A DNA stretch of 24,089 nucleotides from Thermoplasmata archaeon (GTDB lineage: Archaea; Thermoplasmatota; Penumbrarchaeia; Penumbrarchaeales; Penumbrarchaeaceae), in contig JAGLEG010000440.1 in the NCBI GenBank assembly GCA_023145185.1, forward strand, positions 1 through 24,089, given 5' to 3'. Shown here piece by piece: positions 23,170-24,089 of this stretch. Numbering within the stretch: position 1 is the stretch's first letter; each line of letters starts with the position of its first letter. The notes beneath the pieces are model-generated. The model ran no database searches and was not told the origin of the DNA. It worked only from the letters and a program-made list of their open reading frames with translations. Made by a program: the position numbers and the translations under genes.

Positions 23170-24089
23170 TTATTCTTCGTAATCTTCTGTTTGGCCCTTC
23201 CTTGATTTGATTACTATTACAACAATGACCACTATGATCAGAAGCAAGATTATTCCTGCGATCAAGCAGAATCCCGTATAGGATCTTTTATCATCAGTGT
23301 CCGTCGATCCACCTGCCGATTCATCGACCAATGGGTCCGATTCCCCCTTGTACTCGTCGAGGTTTGATATGCCGTCCCCATCCGAATCCAGGGCTGCATC
23401 CGTTGGATCATCCGGATCCAGGCCGTATTTCAACTCCCATTCATCTGGCATGCCGTCGCCGTCCGTATCGGTCTTGTTCTCCACGGGCTCAGGTTCCTCG
23501 CCAGGTGCATACACACCAATTGAAAAAGTATGCTGGATCTCGATGGTTCCATCCGTTGCAGTTATGGTTGCAGTGTATGTTCCTATGACTGGAGATGCCC
23601 AGCTGATGATGCCTGAAGATGGATCAATGGTGATATCAGATGTAGGTGTGGTCTCTATGGAATAGGTGATGTTGTCCCCGTCGATATCCGTCGCCAAGCA
23701 CTCAATGGTCAGCTCTTCTCCCTCGGTGAGGGTCTGATCTATCGGTGTCAGGGACCAGATAGGAGCGTCGTTAACGTTGATCACGATCAGGGTGTAGTTC
23801 AGTGATTGTGATCCGCCGTATCCATCGATGACCGTTATGTTGACCCAGAACGTTCCCACATCGGAGTTGCCTGGAGTTCCAGATAGAGAGGTTCCATTCA
23901 ATTCAAGCCAATCCGCGTTTGTATCCATCGACCAGGTGAAGTTGATCTCAACTAGGTCCTCGTCGGTAGCATTGAGTAGAACTGAGTATAGTTCGTCCTG
24001 AAGCGTGGTGTTCATCGGTGTTATTATGATGATCGGGTCGTCGTTTGTGTTCTCCACGGTTATTGTGAAGTTCTGCCAATCGCTTCCCC
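23170..24089 (-). CDS. Surface protein paralogue, C-terminal part (5' end outside window)
   Basis: The reading frame is open to the right edge of the window and reads GSDWQNFTITVENTNDDP at its start, so the gene begins outside. The visible ~306 residues hold two and a part Ig/cadherin-like domains, the TSP3-like segment (DTDGDGMPDEWELKYGLDPD, DSDGDGISNLDEY), a Ser/Thr/Asp spacer, a membrane helix (FCLIAGIILLLIIVVIVVIVI) and the tail KSRKGQTEDYEE. It is closely related to the protein ending at 19106: the TSP3-like block is identical over nearly 40 residues, while the spacer and helix differ. Expected role is a surface adhesin or structural protein anchored on the outer face. A GTG at 24057 is in frame but lies inside a domain and is not the start. 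Confidence 0.88.
   Translation of the reverse strand, partial: GSDWQNFTITVENTNDDPIIIITPMNTTLQDELYSVLLNATDEDLVEINFTWSMDTNADWLELNGTSLSGTPGNSDVGTFWVNITVIDGYGGSQSLNYTLIVINVNDAPIWSLTPIDQTLTEGEELTIECLATDIDGDNITYSIETTPTSDITIDPSSGIISWASPVIGTYTATITATDGTIEIQHTFSIGVYAPGEEPEPVENKTDTDGDGMPDEWELKYGLDPDDPTDAALDSDGDGISNLDEYKGESDPLVDESAGGSTDTDDKRSYTGFCLIAGIILLLIIVVIVVIVIKSRKGQTEDYEE
23351..24089 (-). repeat. Duplicated coding segment, right copy (partner 19272-20007)
   Basis: Second copy of the direct repeat that covers the Ig/cadherin-like and TSP3-like coding sequence. One extra codon is present relative to the left copy (PIIIITPMN against PIITTPMN). Similarity runs up to the window edge, so the duplication extends further right. 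Confidence 0.85.

Noticed and set aside
1..24089. tRNA, rRNA, riboswitch or insertion sequence
   Set aside because: None seen by reading intergenic stretches; most gaps are too short, and the longer ones show only promoter, terminator and motif repeats.

Overview
The window looks archaeal, most likely from a Thermoplasmatota-type euryarchaeote. TATA-like boxes sit about 25-28 nt before probable transcription starts, and one gene appears to be leaderless. Surface proteins combine N-glycosylation sequons, cadherin/Ig-like repeats, a thrombospondin type 3-like calcium segment and a single C-terminal membrane helix. An AAA_14/DUF4143 ATPase is also typical of archaeal accessory regions. The taxonomic call is inference; there is no rRNA or tRNA gene. 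Every complete gene is on the minus strand, and only a gene fragment at the left edge is on the plus strand.

Reading in the direction of transcription (right to left): positions 24089-19106 hold two closely related surface proteins (the right-hand one cut by the window edge) flanking a DUF4143-type AAA ATPase. A strong hairpin with a U-tract (19012-19091) closes this block. Next is a regulatory region (18896-19001) with four copies of one motif in alternating orientation.

From 18845 to 6027 runs a tightly packed run of nine genes that I read as one operon. It encodes a large FtsX-type permease-like protein without its ATPase, four exported and C-terminally anchored beta-propellers (two PQQ-like, one WD40, one FG-GAP/VCBS), a NapH-like membrane polyferredoxin, an HgdB-family iron-sulfur protein, and two different HgdC/BadF-type ATP-dependent activases. 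The last six junctions touch or overlap by 1-4 nt. The gene set suggests an ATP-driven low-potential reductase fed by a membrane electron conduit and physically or functionally linked to a surface propeller assembly. I know of no named system with this composition, and its substrate cannot be read from the sequence.

From 6026 to 4141 the DNA is visibly more AT-rich. It contains a single-pass surface protein of unknown function with a Ser/Thr/Asn/Asp/Glu-rich stalk. From 4140 to 240 lies a self-contained unit: a TetR regulator with a perfect palindromic operator over its own predicted transcription start, an ABC ATPase and an FtsX/MacB-type permease, all translationally coupled. The permease ends tail-to-tail, with no gap, against the plus-strand membrane protein fragment at 1-239.

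Base composition is higher in GC across 6.0-18.8 kb than in the two flanking surface-protein regions. This was judged by eye and not calculated.
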